Made by a program: the position numbers and the translations under genes
Notes under the pieces: model-generated
The model's database searches: none
What the model saw: the letters and a program-made list of their open reading frames with translations, nothing else
Told to the model about the DNA's origin: nothing
Shown here: piece after piece, positions 1 to 6,783 of the stretch
Numbering within the stretch: the stretch's first letter is position 1
Layout: every line of letters begins with the position of its first letter
Virus record (IMG/VR): IMGVR_UViG_3300034418_008468
Coordinates: 1-64,000 of that record
Length of the DNA: 64,000 nt
Origin: a virus
Reading direction: 5' to 3' (one strand)

Positions 1-243
1 GGTCAATCATTTAGTTTTGCTGAGAATACTTTTATTGGTGACACAGTAGTTACTACACAGACAGCACTCTCTGCTGGTCAGATTGATACTCCAAATCTTT
101 ATGGAGAATCTACCACACAGGTTGGTGGAACTGCTGGAGCACTTGCTGGAACCATCGACACCGCAGGAGCAATCACTCTGACTGCTGGTGGTGCTGGTAC
201 TTCAGCAACAGGTCAATTCGTAACAGAACTGTCTGTAAGATAA
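1..243 (+). CDS. C-terminal part of a Gly/Thr/Ala-rich protein
   Basis: The first reading frame is open from the window edge to a TAA, giving the last 80 residues of a protein whose start lies outside. The visible part is rich in Gly, Thr and Ala, has no Cys, and contains blocks such as GGTAGALAGTIDTAG. This composition fits an exported or structural beta-rich protein. Its stop codon overlaps the start of the next gene (TAATG), so the two are probably translationally coupled. I do not recognise the family. Confidence 0.7.
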   Translation, partial: GQSFSFAENTFIGDTVVTTQTALSAGQIDTPNLYGESTTQVGGTAGALAGTIDTAGAITLTAGGAGTSATGQFVTELSVR

Positions 244-659
244 TGAAAAGGATATTTGTTATTCTGGCACTGCTTGGGTCTCCTGCTTATGCAGTGCCTG
301 TGGTTCCTAACTTTAGTCAAGGAAGTATGACGAGCCACACAGAAACAAGGTCAAAAATAACAGAGACCATCAATTCGATGGACTATAACACTGGGTATCA
401 ATATTCCGTATCTGGGACTGGTATCACTGCAAACGGTGCGTTGTCACCAACTACATCTACTTCTACATCAACCATAGACGGAGTGAATTCTACATGGACA
501 GGCATAGGAACCAAAGTAAACTTCACACAAACAACTCCAGGAGCAGCATTTCAGTTTGCAGAAACTTACCGTGGTCCTGGTTTAAGCAATCAAACAATAA
601 TTCAAAGAGTCACAGAAGTAGAATCAATTACAGATACAACTTCCATATTCAGTCAATAA
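243..659 (+). CDS. Exported protein of unknown function
   Basis: A 138-residue protein with a clear signal peptide: MKR, then a hydrophobic core, then a cleavage site near SPAYA-VP around residue 17. The mature part is rich in Ser, Thr, Asn and Gly and lacks Cys, which suggests a secreted or virion-associated beta-structured protein. The start overlaps the stop of the preceding gene (TAATG). It belongs to a three-gene plus-strand run that converges on the otherwise minus-strand neighbourhood. No enzymatic motif is visible and no function is assigned. Confidence 0.75.
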   Translation: MKRIFVILALLGSPAYAVPVVPNFSQGSMTSHTETRSKITETINSMDYNTGYQYSVSGTGITANGALSPTTSTSTSTIDGVNSTWTGIGTKVNFTQTTPGAAFQFAETYRGPGLSNQTIIQRVTEVESITDTTSIFSQ

Positions 660-1309
660 TAGGAGTCATCCTTCTTGGAACACTATCGCCACATAAAGCT
701 TTGGCTGAAACTGTTGGTGGTGTTAGCGCCACCGCTGCTCCTGTTGCTAATAGTAGTGGTTCTGTTACAAATCAAGCGATACAAGTATTACAAGGACCTT
801 ACATCACCAACACATACGGGAATGGAATCCAATGCCAAGGTCCCACTAGAAATTTCACCCCTTACGTAACTGGAAGCATCTCTGCTCAGAAACCTTGGGA
901 ACCTTATTATAATGATAATGTATATGATATGAGAGACTTTGATGAAGATGGAGCACCAGATAATCCTGGTGATGTGTTGTATCGTGTTCCTATCAGAACA
1001 GGACAAAAAGATAATTACAACCTTGGAGTTGGATTCTCTATTACTTGGTCTGAACCATTAGATAAAAAACTTCAGGCACAATGTAAAGAAGCAGCTGCTG
1101 CTAACATAGAAATGATGAAGCAACTCACTGCTAATAAGAGATTAGATTTTGAGATTGCAAGACTTAAAAACTGTGGGGAATTAATGAAGCAGGGTATTAC
1201 TTTCCACCCTAAGAGTCCTTACTATAAAGTCTGTGCAGATGTTGTGGTTCAGAACGTAACTACAGTTCCTAAGCACGAACATCCACACATACATAAAATC
1301 AACCCCTAA
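494..1309 (+). CDS. Exported protein, start uncertain
   Basis: The only ATG in this open frame lies deep inside the previous gene, and the first 50 residues from it look like noise (many Asn, Arg and Ser). A hydrophobic stretch IIGVILLGTLS followed by KALAET resembles a signal peptide and begins near base 647, just where the previous gene ends. The real start may be a rare ATT or ATA codon there, or the frame may be entered from the preceding gene by a -1 shift; no standard slippery heptamer is visible. The downstream region has a PDNPGDVLYRVPIRTG segment, several Cys residues and a His-rich tail (HEHPHIHKI). Its 3' end overlaps the convergent minus-strand gene by 11 bases. Family not recognised. 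Confidence 0.65.
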   Translation: MDRHRNQSKLHTNNSRSSISVCRNLPWSWFKQSNNNSKSHRSRINYRYNFHIQSIIGVILLGTLSPHKALAETVGGVSATAAPVANSSGSVTNQAIQVLQGPYITNTYGNGIQCQGPTRNFTPYVTGSISAQKPWEPYYNDNVYDMRDFDEDGAPDNPGDVLYRVPIRTGQKDNYNLGVGFSITWSEPLDKKLQAQCKEAAAANIEMMKQLTANKRLDFEIARLKNCGELMKQGITFHPKSPYYKVCADVVVQNVTTVPKHEHPHIHKINP

Positions 1310-1988
1310 GATGCTTTTGTTCCATTCTTCTTTCGAAGACTGACTTAACTACTTCTTTCTTACCACGCATCTTGGCAATCTTATTAACCAATTTTTTAAC
1401 TATTGGTTTAACTGCTTTTAGGACTATATCTGCAATGGGTTTTGCGAATATCGCCGCACCAGCAGCAGTGGCGGCAATGACTGATGTTTGAATCACGATT
1501 CCTGGTTCTGGTAAGTATTCTTTATGCCAAGGTATATCAGGTTCGGAAGGAACTTCTATAATGTTCTTCTCACATTTCCTTAACTGAACATTATAAGTCT
1601 CATCGGGTAAACAATTTACTGTGTTTACTTCTGGTATTTTTGGAAGAGAAACCTGCTGTGGAGGATTTGGTTTCTCTGGTTTTTTATATGGAGGAAGTTT
1701 AGCAGGACGTGTTGGTATCACTTCCTCTGGAGTAAACTCTATTGGATTGAATGAAGGAACACCAGCATCACAATAAGTCAGAACACCATTTGGGTCATCT
1801 GACTGAATAGTCTTAGATTTACTTTTGCTACTATGAGCTTCCACACATCCAGGAATATCAACTATTGGCAATCCAATGTTAGTAGTTACTGGAACTATTG
1901 GTGGTAAAGATTGTGATGGTTCAAATATCCAAGTAGAAACTTCTGGTATATCAAGCTTCCGAGTTTTAATCTCTGGAATGTTTGGCAT
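1299..1988 (-). CDS. Proline-rich protein with C-terminal membrane segment
   Basis: A 229-residue protein. Residues 1-130 are rich in Pro, Ile and Val (for example PPYKKPEKPNPPQQ). A hydrophobic segment around residues 165-185 (VIQTSVIAATAAGAAIF) looks like a membrane helix, followed by a strongly basic tail (VKKLVNKIAKMRGKK). Cys residues in the middle could pair. The ATG overlaps the stop of the 43-residue ORF upstream (TAATG), so both probably come from one transcript. A membrane or envelope role is likely, but no family is recognised. Confidence 0.7.
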   Translation of the reverse strand: MPNIPEIKTRKLDIPEVSTWIFEPSQSLPPIVPVTTNIGLPIVDIPGCVEAHSSKSKSKTIQSDDPNGVLTYCDAGVPSFNPIEFTPEEVIPTRPAKLPPYKKPEKPNPPQQVSLPKIPEVNTVNCLPDETYNVQLRKCEKNIIEVPSEPDIPWHKEYLPEPGIVIQTSVIAATAAGAAIFAKPIADIVLKAVKPIVKKLVNKIAKMRGKKEVVKSVFERRMEQKHLRG

Positions 1989-2119
1989 TAGTCGTGGTGA
2001 AATACTCCTTTAAAAATATTACCAATAGCACCAAAAAAATGATAGAAGATCACGTAGAGAAAAAATGTCTTCTCTGGATTTCTTTTGGTTTCTTTTTTCT
2101 TATAAGCGCCAACTGCCAT
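1988..2119 (-). CDS. Small membrane protein, 43 residues
   Basis: A short ORF of 43 residues beginning MAVGAYKKK and ending FHHD. A basic N-terminus is followed by an aromatic hydrophobic stretch (FFLYVIFYHFFGAIGNIF) that could cross a membrane. Its TAA overlaps the ATG of the proline-rich gene, a coupling pattern seen repeatedly in this genome, and this is the main reason to believe it is real. There is no good Shine-Dalgarno upstream; the leader is very AT-rich. A holin-like or small envelope protein is possible, but this cannot be decided. Confidence 0.55.
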   Translation of the reverse strand: MAVGAYKKKETKRNPEKTFFLYVIFYHFFGAIGNIFKGVFHHD

Positions 2120-2134
2120 GGTTAAAAAAATAAT

Positions 2135-2171
2135 ATTCTTATATTATTTACCAAAAAAATAATATAAGAAT
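2135..2171 (-). terminator. AT-only hairpin after the nuclease gene
   Basis: A perfect 14-bp inverted repeat (ATTCTTATATTATT with its complement) surrounds a 9-base loop. It lies 3' of the nuclease gene and before the 43-residue ORF on the minus strand. The stem is almost wholly A/T, so it would be a weak terminator; a processing or mRNA-stability signal is equally possible. Confidence 0.4.
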
Positions 2172-2190
2172 TAATAATAGTTACTTTTTA

Positions 2191-2649
2191 TTAAATAAGG
2201 GTGCCATGAGTACGACGAATTTCTCTTAGTTCTTCAAAGTTCTTTTGCTTTGTTCCACCGTCATATGCCCAAGCATATCCTTCAGTAATCATTTGTTCGT
2301 TGAGGGACAATTCTGAGTCCCCAATGTATAACCAGCCCAAAAGACGACCATACTTGCCGACGCCACCAACAAGTTCAGTCCTAATAACAAGGTCATCGTC
2401 ACCAGCCACAGCACCTTCCAGTTTCTCTTTGAGCCAGTTAGTAGCGTCATAACCAAGTGCCTTTTCTTCTTCATCTCTAGTGCGTTTCTCTGGAGTGTCA
2501 ACTCCAGCAACTCTTACACGTTCTTTTTTGTACAAGTCAAATCCTAGGTCAATAGTAACATCAATAGTGTCACCATCAACCACTCTGTTGATCTCCACTA
2601 CTCGGAAGTTGTAGCAACTCTTCCTGCTTGGTGGTGTCATTGCTCCCAT
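2191..2649 (-). CDS. Thermonuclease-like protein (staphylococcal nuclease fold)
   Basis: A 152-residue SNase-domain protein, expected to cleave DNA or RNA phosphodiesters with Ca2+. The family's catalytic positions are visible: VVDGDTID with Asp25 and Asp27, then RVRVAGVDTPE giving Arg46, Asp51, Thr52 and Glu54, then GKYGRLLGWLY with Arg102. The length is that of a minimal SNase. There is no obvious signal peptide, so it probably acts in the host cytoplasm, perhaps in nucleic-acid salvage or as a virion-associated nuclease. Its 5' end overlaps the preceding membrane-protein gene by up to 74 bases; the conserved fold begins at about residue 13. A degenerate paralogue lies near 9.0 kb. Confidence 0.9.
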   Translation of the reverse strand: MGAMTPPSRKSCYNFRVVEINRVVDGDTIDVTIDLGFDLYKKERVRVAGVDTPEKRTRDEEEKALGYDATNWLKEKLEGAVAGDDDLVIRTELVGGVGKYGRLLGWLYIGDSELSLNEQMITEGYAWAYDGGTKQKNFEELREIRRTHGTLI

Positions 2650-2767
2650 CTTGCATCTCCATATATGCCATTCTTAATATATAGACAACACAATATAGTG
2701 TAAAAGCAAGTCCACAACAAAGAAGAATTATGACACTCCAAACTGGAGAATTAATATCGACTTCCAT
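2576..2767 (-). CDS. Small single-span membrane protein
   Basis: A 63-residue ORF with a strong hydrophobic helix at residues 9-33 (SVIILLCCGLAFTLYCVVYI) and a polar Gln/Ser-rich tail. Its ATG overlaps the stop codon of the upstream gene (TAATG), which supports translation. The 3' part overlaps the nuclease gene in another frame, an unusually long overlap for this genome. It follows another membrane protein in the same operon. A holin or spanin-like lysis role is possible, but there is no diagnostic motif. Confidence 0.55.
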   Translation of the reverse strand: MEVDINSPVWSVIILLCCGLAFTLYCVVYILRMAYMEMQDGSNDTTKQEELLQLPSSGDQQSG

Positions 2768-3105
2768 TATCCTTTAGAAGAATCTTTCTCTTCTTTTTTA
2801 GCAACTACATTAGTAGTATTATTACCATTACCATTGCCATTACCATTGCCACCACTAGATTTGGATGGAGTCACTCCAAAAGTAGCTAAAGTCCCAGTAA
2901 AAACGCTGGCAATAAAAGTTGGATCAATTTTTTGTTGAGGAATTCCAGGAATAGAAACATAATTAAGAGTTAATATTGCACCCGTCCAACCCAATACAAT
3001 TAGTCTAACTAAACTGGATATTCCTTCTTCATGCCAATTAAATTCATGATCATCATGCTCATCTTTCTTTTTCTTGGGAAGCATTGATCTTATGATTGAC
3101 TTCAT
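2767..3105 (-). CDS. Membrane protein with Gly-Asn tract
   Basis: A 112-residue protein. The N-terminus is highly charged and His-rich (KKKKDEHDDHEF). Two hydrophobic segments follow (about residues 30-52 and 62-78), then a GNGNGNGNGN linker and a Lys-rich tail. The order cytoplasmic charge, two spans, charged tail resembles small phage holins. The tail-lysozyme-like gene lies about 1.5 kb away on the same strand, so a lysis role is plausible. This is inference from topology only; no family signature is seen. Confidence 0.65.
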   Translation of the reverse strand: MKSIIRSMLPKKKKDEHDDHEFNWHEEGISSLVRLIVLGWTGAILTLNYVSIPGIPQQKIDPTFIASVFTGTLATFGVTPSKSSGGNGNGNGNGNNTTNVVAKKEEKDSSKG

Positions 3106-3110
3106 ATTAT

Positions 3111-3305
3111 TTATGGAATAAGAGAATCAACTGATATATTTGTAGAGTTCAGTTGATTATATTTAGTACAGAGTACTTCACTAGATTCATGTTCCCATTT
3201 GTGATATAAACTTTTAAGATGTTTTGTATATTCAAAACCATCACATAATCTCATTTCATCAGCAACGATGGTTTTAATTAAAACTTCTCTTGTTAGCTTA
3301 GTCAT
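3111..3305 (-). CDS. Hypothetical protein, 64 residues
   Basis: A small soluble protein (MTKLTREVLIKTIV start) with alternating charged and hydrophobic residues consistent with helices, and a repeated E/K/H-rich middle (KSLYHKWEHESSE). It sits 5 bases upstream of the Gly-Asn membrane protein gene and is presumably cotranscribed with it. No known family or motif is recognised. Confidence 0.55.
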   Translation of the reverse strand: MTKLTREVLIKTIVADEMRLCDGFEYTKHLKSLYHKWEHESSEVLCTKYNQLNSTNISVDSLIP

Positions 3306-3443
3306 ACTACTTTTTAAGATTCCAACAAAAAATTATTTTTAACATAATAAAAATTTTAATCTCAAGATAATTTTTCTTGGGTTTCTAGTCCAAAAAAATT
3401 TTTTTGGACATGAAAATATTTATTAAGAAGTTTAAGTTAAGAA
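3306..3443. other. AT-rich intergenic spacer with palindrome
   Basis: No ORF is seen here. The spacer holds a perfect 22-base palindrome at 3388-3409 (GTCC, seven A, seven T, GGAC) that can form a stem, and a late-promoter-like AATAAATA on the minus strand at 3417-3424. The palindrome lies downstream of the HEGWH gene, so it may end that transcript, but the strand of action is unclear. Confidence 0.4.
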
Positions 3444-4112
3444 TTATTTAATAAATCCTTCCTCACGTAACCACTTCTCAGTCAGTGGTGTTGGTTTGTA
3501 ATCAGACCACATTGTACCAGTAGCACAAGACTTCAATGCCTTAGCAGTCATACCTTCAGTCTTACCTGCCCACATTGCTTCTGCTTCCCAGGGCACAGCA
3601 AACTTAGGATAAGTCTTTTCTGTGATCTCACGCCAGATCTTAGGAACATCTTCCTCTGGTTTGATGATGGCAATCATACTATTTTTAATAGTGCCTGCCA
3701 TACAATCTTGAGCAGCGTGCCATCCTTCATGACGCATAACAGTCATGAGAACACCAGGAAGACGCATGTATGTCTTATTCAGAAAAAAGTTATTGCCAAC
3801 TGTATGATAAACCCCACGATGCCCAACAGGAAAATATTTTTCGTCTGCTAGAAACACGTTAACTCCGACCTGACTAAGGGAAACGAGCATATTGTTGAAC
3901 TCATCAGCAACAAAATCGTAATCACTATTGGGATGAGCATTAGCAATATCATTGATACTGAAGACTTGTTGGACATCTTTGGTGCATTCTCGAAGCAACA
4001 TACAACCCATAGAGTCCATACTATAGAATTCTTTAATTAGTTTTTCTTGACCCGCAAATGCAGGAGAAGATATAAGTGCCATTCCCATAAGGGAAAATAA
4101 AAATTTTTTCAT
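3444..4112 (-). CDS. Secreted HEGWH putative zinc metalloprotease
   Basis: A 222-residue protein with a signal peptide (MKKFLFSLMG, cleavage near AFA-GQ at residue 20). In the middle is RHEGWHAAQD, with His128, Glu129 and His132 matching the HExxH zinc-peptidase signature. Glu176 or Glu178 in PWEAEAMWAG could be the third ligand, as in gluzincin-type enzymes. Four or more Cys residues (CMLLREC, CMAG, SCATG) may form disulfides, fitting export to the periplasm. It is the last gene of a lysis/envelope-like run, overlapping the upstream gene by ATGA. A role in envelope breakdown or virion maturation is inference; the family is not recognised by name. Confidence 0.7.
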   Translation of the reverse strand: MKKFLFSLMGMALISSPAFAGQEKLIKEFYSMDSMGCMLLRECTKDVQQVFSINDIANAHPNSDYDFVADEFNNMLVSLSQVGVNVFLADEKYFPVGHRGVYHTVGNNFFLNKTYMRLPGVLMTVMRHEGWHAAQDCMAGTIKNSMIAIIKPEEDVPKIWREITEKTYPKFAVPWEAEAMWAGKTEGMTAKALKSCATGTMWSDYKPTPLTEKWLREEGFIK

Positions 4113-4360
4113 AGGTTTGGAATATCAGGTCCAGTAGTAATAGGAATATCAGGTCCAGTAGTATCTGGTATATCTGGAGTTAAAGACTCTACAAGGGCAG
4201 GCAGTGCCTCTCTAACAGCGGTTGCAACCTCAGTAGTTACTTTTGCCCTTGCGTCTTCAATAAGAGTATCTTTATTAAGATACAAATAAAAACTACTACC
4301 AACTACACTAAGCGATACCAAACCAGATAACAAAGCAATTGTGTTAATTAGACTTTGCAT
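4109..4360 (-). CDS. Small membrane protein with TTGPDIP repeats
   Basis: An 83-residue protein with one N-terminal hydrophobic helix (about residues 7-28, ending SSFYLYL), a helical Ala/Glu region, and a C-terminal tail with repeated TTGPDIP units. The single N-terminal anchor with a proline-rich periplasmic tail resembles inner-membrane spanin subunits in layout only. It overlaps the HEGWH gene by 4 bases (ATGA) and the upstream gene by 17. Role unknown. Confidence 0.6.
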   Translation of the reverse strand: MQSLINTIALLSGLVSLSVVGSSFYLYLNKDTLIEDARAKVTTEVATAVREALPALVESLTPDIPDTTGPDIPITTGPDIPNL

Positions 4361-4574
4361 AATTTTCCTTATAGTATTTGAAAAGTCCTAAGGTAGAACT
4401 ATTACCTTGAGAGACCCAATCATGAGCACATTCATAAATGGATCTGTTAGAGTATTTAGGTTCTTTATTCTCATTTAATTGACCCCCAAACTCTTGAAGA
4501 AGAGATGAGATGATAAGTTCTCTCAGCTCTAGTTTTTCTTCACTATATCTCCAGTCTAGTTGTGTCATGACCAT
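4344..4574 (-). CDS. Hypothetical protein, 76 residues
   Basis: A soluble, acidic and aromatic small protein (start MVMTQLDWRY; an internal ATG two codons later is also possible). It contains SIYECAHDWVSQG but no recognised domain. It overlaps the lysozyme-like gene upstream by about 10 bases and the TTGPDIP gene downstream, so it is part of the same operon. Function unknown. Confidence 0.6.
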   Translation of the reverse strand: MVMTQLDWRYSEEKLELRELIISSLLQEFGGQLNENKEPKYSNRSIYECAHDWVSQGNSSTLGLFKYYKENYAKSN

Positions 4575-5212
4575 ATCAATTTTTTAGTGTAATCATAAGC
4601 ATATTGTTGACGATATCCTTTGATACCCCAACCCAACCAGTAGTAAGCACCAACCATATACTGACTGACTGTTCTACCAGTTCCTTCAAACTCAGGCAGA
4701 TACTTCTGGAAAGTATATTCGTTGATCATGTATGCTGTCTGACCCTCAAGCGAGGAAGGATCATAACCATACTTCTTAGAGAACTTACCTAACCCCAGAT
4801 AACGGTTCGTAGAGGTCCACTGAATGAGTCCGTAACCACCGCTATAGCAACGATCGTAAGGAACTCTAGCACCTCCCTCACAAATATCGGGAATGAAGTT
4901 ACTTTCTGATTTAATGTTTCCCATGATCGTTGCCAATGCATTACGATCTGAGATTCTTGTTTTCTCTTGAAGTTTTTCAAGGACATATTTCTCATTATCG
5001 TTACATTCTGGACACTTCCAGGATTTTTTTTCTACTGCAATTTCCAAAACTTTATCTGGATTAACAATTCCAACTCCTGGTTCAATAATAAGTGCAGGAG
5101 GATTTTTGATTTCGCTTATATTAGGATAAGCAGAAGCACATGCAGAGGAAATAATTCCTATTACAGGAAGTGCAAAAAATTTACGAAACATTAAATTAAT
5201 AGAACTCGACAT
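4565..5212 (-). CDS. Tail-lysozyme-like peptidoglycan hydrolase, exported
   Basis: About 215 residues. After a hydrophobic leader (FFALPVIGIISSACASA) and a linker with a CPEC pair, residues from about 85 on resemble the phage tail lysozyme family (Phage_lysozyme2): ATIMGNIKSESNF with the likely catalytic Glu, then GGYGLIQWTSTNRYLGL. The family hydrolyses peptidoglycan and is usually a virion or lysis enzyme; the leader suggests delivery to the periplasm here. I prefer the ATG at 5212 over the in-frame GTG four codons upstream; an ATG seven codons further in would begin directly at the leader. A CCTAAATA late-like sequence lies upstream. Confidence 0.8.
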   Translation of the reverse strand: MSSSINLMFRKFFALPVIGIISSACASAYPNISEIKNPPALIIEPGVGIVNPDKVLEIAVEKKSWKCPECNDNEKYVLEKLQEKTRISDRNALATIMGNIKSESNFIPDICEGGARVPYDRCYSGGYGLIQWTSTNRYLGLGKFSKKYGYDPSSLEGQTAYMINEYTFQKYLPEFEGTGRTVSQYMVGAYYWLGWGIKGYRQQYAYDYTKKLIWS

Positions 5213-5274
5213 TCGTATCACCACAAAAGTGGGTACGACTCTTTGGTTGACTTATTTAGGCGAACTAACTTTAC

Positions 5275-5304
5275 CACAAAAAAGAGGGGTAGTCAACCCC
5301 TCTT
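5275..5304 (-). terminator. Rho-independent terminator of the hli/petF operon
   Basis: A 9-bp stem (AAGAGGGGT paired with ACCCCTCTT) with a 5-base loop is followed on the minus strand by a run of six T. It lies 24 bases past the hli stop codon and should end the operon that starts at the promoter near 6.8 kb. Confidence 0.85.
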
Positions 5305-5327
5305 CTCCAGTCACCTATAAGTATTAC

Positions 5328-5447
5328 TTACCAAATGCCTGGAATCAATTGTCCTGTTGTAAGATAAGACCCAACTCCAGCAATGAATCCAATCATTGCA
5401 AAACGGGCATTAAGAATTTCTGCTTCAGGTGTAAATCCAAATTTCAT
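5328..5447 (-). CDS. hli: High-light-inducible protein (Hlip), 39 residues
   Basis: A minimal Hlip. The central helix carries the family signature EILNARFAMIGF (ExxNxRxAM), the chlorophyll-binding motif of the LHC/Hlip superfamily, followed by a Gly-rich half-helix and GIW at the C-terminus. Hlips sit in the thylakoid membrane, bind chlorophyll and carotenoid, and protect photosystems; cyanophages carry them to keep host photosynthesis running. A strong ribosome binding site (GGAGG, 9 bases ahead) precedes the ATG. It is the last gene of its operon, before a clear terminator. Its size explains why it is easily overlooked. Confidence 0.92.
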   Translation of the reverse strand: MKFGFTPEAEILNARFAMIGFIAGVGSYLTTGQLIPGIW

Positions 5448-5448
5448 T

Positions 5449-5619
5449 TTATTTTCCTCCAGAGGTAAATTGAGTGTGTGGATTTTTAGTTTTGTTTGCT
5501 ATGATTACTTTACTACCATCATGAGTGAATACTAGTTCATCCTCATGATCCCAACAAAGTTCTTCATATAGAGCATTTAAACGTGACATGTCCTCATAAA
5601 GTGCATTTGGATTAGGCAT
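5449..5619 (-). CDS. Small acidic protein, 56 residues
   Basis: Starts MPNPNALYED and ends FTSGGK. It has helix-forming acidic residues (ALYEELCWDHEDELVFTHDG) and no membrane segment. The ATG overlaps the 3' end of the peroxiredoxin gene by 8 bases, and the stop lies one base from the next start (hli), whose Shine-Dalgarno is inside this gene. Tight packing between known auxiliary genes supports it as real. No family recognised. Confidence 0.65.
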   Translation of the reverse strand: MPNPNALYEDMSRLNALYEELCWDHEDELVFTHDGSKVIIANKTKNPHTQFTSGGK

Positions 5620-6136
5620 TTTGCTTCAACCAAGTAAGTACAGTATCAGGATTGCTCATTTCATAAGGGTCAATCGGACAATTTCCGATTTTCCCTGGTT
5701 CTTCAAACATAATTTCAATCTCACCATCGTTGACAATCATAGCATATCGCCAAGAGCGACTTCCAAAACCTAGGTTCGATTTATCGACAAGCATACCCAT
5801 AGAAGAAGTAAACTCGCCGCTACCATCAGGGATGGGCTTGACATTCTGAACTCCTTGCTGTTTGAACCAAGCGTTCATAACAAAGGAATCATTTACAGAA
5901 ATACAATAAACTTCATCAATGCCGAGTGCTTGGAACTCCTCATGGTTCTCATCATACCCAGGCAGTTGGTAGGTAGAGCAAGTAGGAGTAAATGCACCAG
6001 GGAGTGAGAATACAACTACACGCTTACCAGCAAACAGATCGTTGGTTGTGACATCTTGCCAACGGTAAGGGTTAGGTCCACCAATACTTTCATCGCGGAC
6101 ACGGGTGTGGAAGGTTACTTCAGGTACTCGGGTCAT
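5612..6136 (-). CDS. Peroxiredoxin (Prx5/AhpE-like)
   Basis: A 174-residue thiol peroxidase of the Prx5 type. The active-site loop reads PGAFTPTCSTYQLPGY with the peroxidatic Cys53 preceded by the conserved Pro and Thr; the conserved Arg is probably in SRSWRYAMIVNDG near residue 130. It reduces peroxides using thiols, probably in the host cytoplasm. The length is typical of the family. Within an operon of ferredoxin and Hlips it most simply protects infected cells from light-driven oxidative stress. It is flanked by petF upstream and the 56-residue ORF downstream. Confidence 0.93.
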   Translation of the reverse strand: MTRVPEVTFHTRVRDESIGGPNPYRWQDVTTNDLFAGKRVVVFSLPGAFTPTCSTYQLPGYDENHEEFQALGIDEVYCISVNDSFVMNAWFKQQGVQNVKPIPDGSGEFTSSMGMLVDKSNLGFGSRSWRYAMIVNDGEIEIMFEEPGKIGNCPIDPYEMSNPDTVLTWLKQNA

Positions 6137-6163
6137 AATTTGTTTATATTAAAAAATTTATAT

Positions 6164-6457
6164 TCAGAAAAGTTCTTCTTCTTGTTCGGTTAGAATAACA
6201 CAATCACTAGTAGGATAAGAGACGCAAGTCAGAACAAATCCTTGTTCAATTTGATCATCATCCAAAAAGGATTGGTCTCCTTGATCTACTGTGCCACTGA
6301 CAAGTTTACCTGCACAGGAAGAGCAAGCACCAGCACGACAAGAGTAATTCATATCAACTCCTTGATCTTCTGCAGCATCAAGGATGTACTGATCATCTTC
6401 ACATTGAATAACACTTTCGGTGCCATCAGGTGTACGAAGAGTAATATTAAAAGCCAT
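6164..6457 (-). CDS. petF: Plant-type [2Fe-2S] ferredoxin
   Basis: A 97-residue ferredoxin with the four cluster ligands Cys40, Cys45, Cys48 ([12 protein letters not shown]) and Cys78 (LTCVSYP). It carries one electron from photosystem I to ferredoxin-dependent enzymes in the host cytoplasm. The window also encodes heme oxygenase and PcyA, both ferredoxin-dependent, so the phage may supply its own donor for bilin synthesis. The acidic surface ([18 protein letters not shown]) is usual for the family. Its ATG overlaps the stop of a 28-residue membrane peptide (TAATG). Confidence 0.96.
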   Translation of the reverse strand: MAFNITLRTPDGTESVIQCEDDQYILDAAEDQGVDMNYSCRAGACSSCAGKLVSGTVDQGDQSFLDDDQIEQGFVLTCVSYPTSDCVILTEQEEELF

Positions 6458-6543
6458 TAGTAAGTCTCAGAAATTTTTTCAATAGATGCTGCCAACAAAA
6501 CAAAGAAGGCAACGGCAGTGATTGTAAACAAAAAAGAAACCAT
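6457..6543 (-). CDS. 28-residue single-TM peptide coupled to petF
   Basis: Reads [20 protein letters not shown] followed by a charged tail ending ETY: one membrane helix and almost nothing else. Its stop overlaps the petF start (TAATG), and GAGG lies 8 bases ahead of its own ATG. The size and layout recall the one-helix subunits of photosynthetic complexes (Pet and Psb small subunits), but I cannot match it to a named one. Translational coupling with ferredoxin makes a thylakoid-related role plausible. Confidence 0.6.
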   Translation of the reverse strand: MVSFLFTITAVAFFVLLAASIEKISETY

Positions 6544-6552
6544 TGTCAAGCC

Positions 6553-6756
6553 TCAAAAGATACCGAAGAAGAACTTGCCATTGATCGCATAGGCAACGAA
6601 TCCCATGATGAGACCCATCATCGCCCAACGACCATTATACATTTCCTTCTGTTGCCAGGGGGAAAAAAGACCCTTGCGGTTGTAGTTTTCAACAACCATT
6701 TGAGGTTCAACAGCCCACATGTTTTGTTGACCGCGCTCGTTAGTTGTTACAGTCAT
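6553..6756 (-). CDS. hli: High-light-inducible protein, 67 residues
   Basis: A longer Hlip. Residues 1-35 form a polar N-terminal arm; then EMYNGRWAMMGLIMGF carries the ExxNGRxAM chlorophyll-binding motif in the membrane helix, and the protein ends GKFFFGIF. The frame is open 13 codons further upstream, but a strong promoter (-10 at 6784-6789) would start the mRNA downstream of that ATG, so I choose the ATG that begins MTVTTNERG. It is the first gene of the auxiliary operon that continues with the TM peptide, petF, peroxiredoxin, the 56-residue ORF and the second hli. The role is photoprotection of host photosystems during infection. Confidence 0.93.
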   Translation of the reverse strand: MTVTTNERGQQNMWAVEPQMVVENYNRKGLFSPWQQKEMYNGRWAMMGLIMGFVAYAINGKFFFGIF

Positions 6757-6783
6757 TGTAGTTTTGTAAAGATTTACAACACA

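Noticed and set aside
675-869. TTG-started 64-residue frame with a Leu-rich stretch and AGGAG upstream
   Set aside because: It lies wholly inside the longer exported-protein frame, which has better protein-like composition further on; the hydrophobic run is an alternate reading of the Ala/Thr-rich region.
2576-2767. Dismissing the 63-residue membrane ORF as a shadow of the nuclease frame
   Set aside because: Its start overlaps the upstream stop and most of its TM helix lies outside the nuclease gene, so it was kept at moderate confidence.
5229-5468. Plus-strand 79-residue frame over the hli gene
   Set aside because: It is antisense to the Hlip with its strong ribosome site and crosses the terminator.
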